Source: Armatimonadota bacterium (GTDB lineage: Bacteria > Armatimonadota > Fimbriimonadia > Fimbriimonadales > Fimbriimonadaceae). From it: a stretch of 6,549 nucleotides of DNA. Location: NCBI GenBank assembly GCA_023428805.1, contig JAEYWW010000075.1:1-6549 (forward strand), read 5' to 3'. How positions within the stretch are numbered: position 1 is the first letter of the stretch; each line of letters begins with the position of its first letter. The notes under the pieces were generated by a model. The model worked only from the letters and a program-made list of their open reading frames with translations, searched no databases and was not told the origin of the DNA. Below, one piece after another: positions 6,043-6,549 of this stretch. Position numbers and translations under genes: made by a program.

Positions 6043-6549
6043 ACACCGAATACCACGCGAAAAAGGATGTCTCCAATTCTTCTGGCTTGCCCCAGTTGAA
6101 GGCCGCGCCGAGCTTGCGGATGGTCTCATCGTCCTTCTCGTCGTAGGCGAGAACCTCGAATCCAGCATCTTCCCAAACTTTGCGGGCGAAGGGGTTTTCG
6201 CCCTCGGCGGAAGGGTTGAACGGTTCGTCGAGCCGGGCTTTCGGGCCGCAGATGTTGTAGATCACCACCCAGCCGCCAGGTTTGAGCCCGTTGAAGATTG
6301 TCCTCACGAAAGTCTCGTCATCGACGCCAAGGTCGATGGTTTGTCCGGGTTTGGCTTCGCGCGAGGGGTGGACGTAGCCCTTCTTCAGCGTGTTCTTGCT
6401 GGTGAAGACATCGTATCGGCCCAGGTCGCCGACGAGGCGGGTGTCGGTGGGGAAGTAGCCGCGCTTGAGTTCCACCCTCCCCTTGCCGATTTCGCCCTGA
6501 TCGGCAGGATGGCCGTAGATCGAGTCCAGAAATGGATCGACGTCCACTC
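6026..6549 (-). CDS. Class I SAM-dependent methyltransferase-like protein, C-terminal part (5' end outside window)
   Basis: The frame is open through the right edge, so the N-terminus with the glycine-rich SAM-binding motif I is not visible; the GTG at 6547 is probably internal. The first visible residues, VDVDPF, fit the acidic strand after motif II. The segment RYDVFTSKNTLKKGYV (44-59 from 6547) is followed by TFVRTIFNGLKPGGWVVIYNI (79-99), the LKPGG turn and strand typical of the later part of class I methyltransferases. KVWEDAGFEVLAYDEKDD (123-140) is the usual late helix and strand. SFFAWYSVFKK ends the protein. The substrate cannot be told. It converges on the OsmC-like gene, overlapping by 17 bases at the 3' ends. 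The methyltransferase call rests on the LKPGG region and is fairly good, not certain. Confidence 0.7.
   Translation of the reverse strand, partial: VDVDPFLDSIYGHPADQGEIGKGRVELKRGYFPTDTRLVGDLGRYDVFTSKNTLKKGYVHPSREAKPGQTIDLGVDDETFVRTIFNGLKPGGWVVIYNICGPKARLDEPFNPSAEGENPFARKVWEDAGFEVLAYDEKDDETIRKLGAAFNWGKPEELETSFFAWYSVFKKPE

Noticed and set aside
5631..6146. A 171-codon plus-strand frame overlapping the OsmC-like gene
   Set aside because: It is very rich in Arg and His, typical of an off-frame reading of GC-rich codons, and it overlaps a gene with intact catalytic cysteines.

Overview
This window of about 6.5 kb is bacterial chromosomal DNA of fairly high GC content. It has short intergenic gaps, several GTG starts and few strong Shine-Dalgarno sites. 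Two large genes for degrading sugars sit among small membrane and housekeeping-type genes. No mobile element, CRISPR array, tRNA or rRNA is visible. Two glycosidases, tandem DUF4870 proteins and tiny signal-anchored proteins together would fit Armatimonadota (Fimbriimonadia-like) or a Planctomycetes/Verrucomicrobia relative. That placement is an inference from protein style and is weak.

Layout from left to right. Bases 1-1194 (+) are the 3' part of a GH29 alpha-L-fucosidase with a C-terminal discoidin-like domain. After a 17-base gap comes a 77-residue signal-anchored small protein (1212-1445, +). It meets an orphan membrane-anchored protein (1442-2017, -) tail to tail, and one CTAG palindrome supplies both stop codons. 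Bases 2018-2261 hold a possible 28-codon ORF with a good ribosome binding site and two perfect hairpins. Two DUF4870-type membrane proteins follow on the minus strand (2591-2950, then 2262-2594), joined by a GTGA overlap. Divergent from them, 3011-5575 (+) encodes a large GH38-like alpha-mannosidase with altered active-site motifs. An OsmC-like protein follows (5611-6042, +), and its start codon lies in a 12-bp inverted repeat. The end of a SAM-dependent methyltransferase gene (6026-6549, -) enters from the right edge and overlaps the OsmC gene tail to tail.

How the genes may work together: the fucosidase and mannosidase would remove different sugars from the non-reducing ends of complex glycans, so both could serve glycan use, but opposite-strand genes separate them and no single operon is shown. 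The two DUF4870 proteins are the only clearly translationally coupled pair. I found no evidence for a defence system or another new multi-gene system. The best leads are the remodelled GH38 active site, the hairpin over the OsmC start, and the AT-richer segment inside the mannosidase gene.
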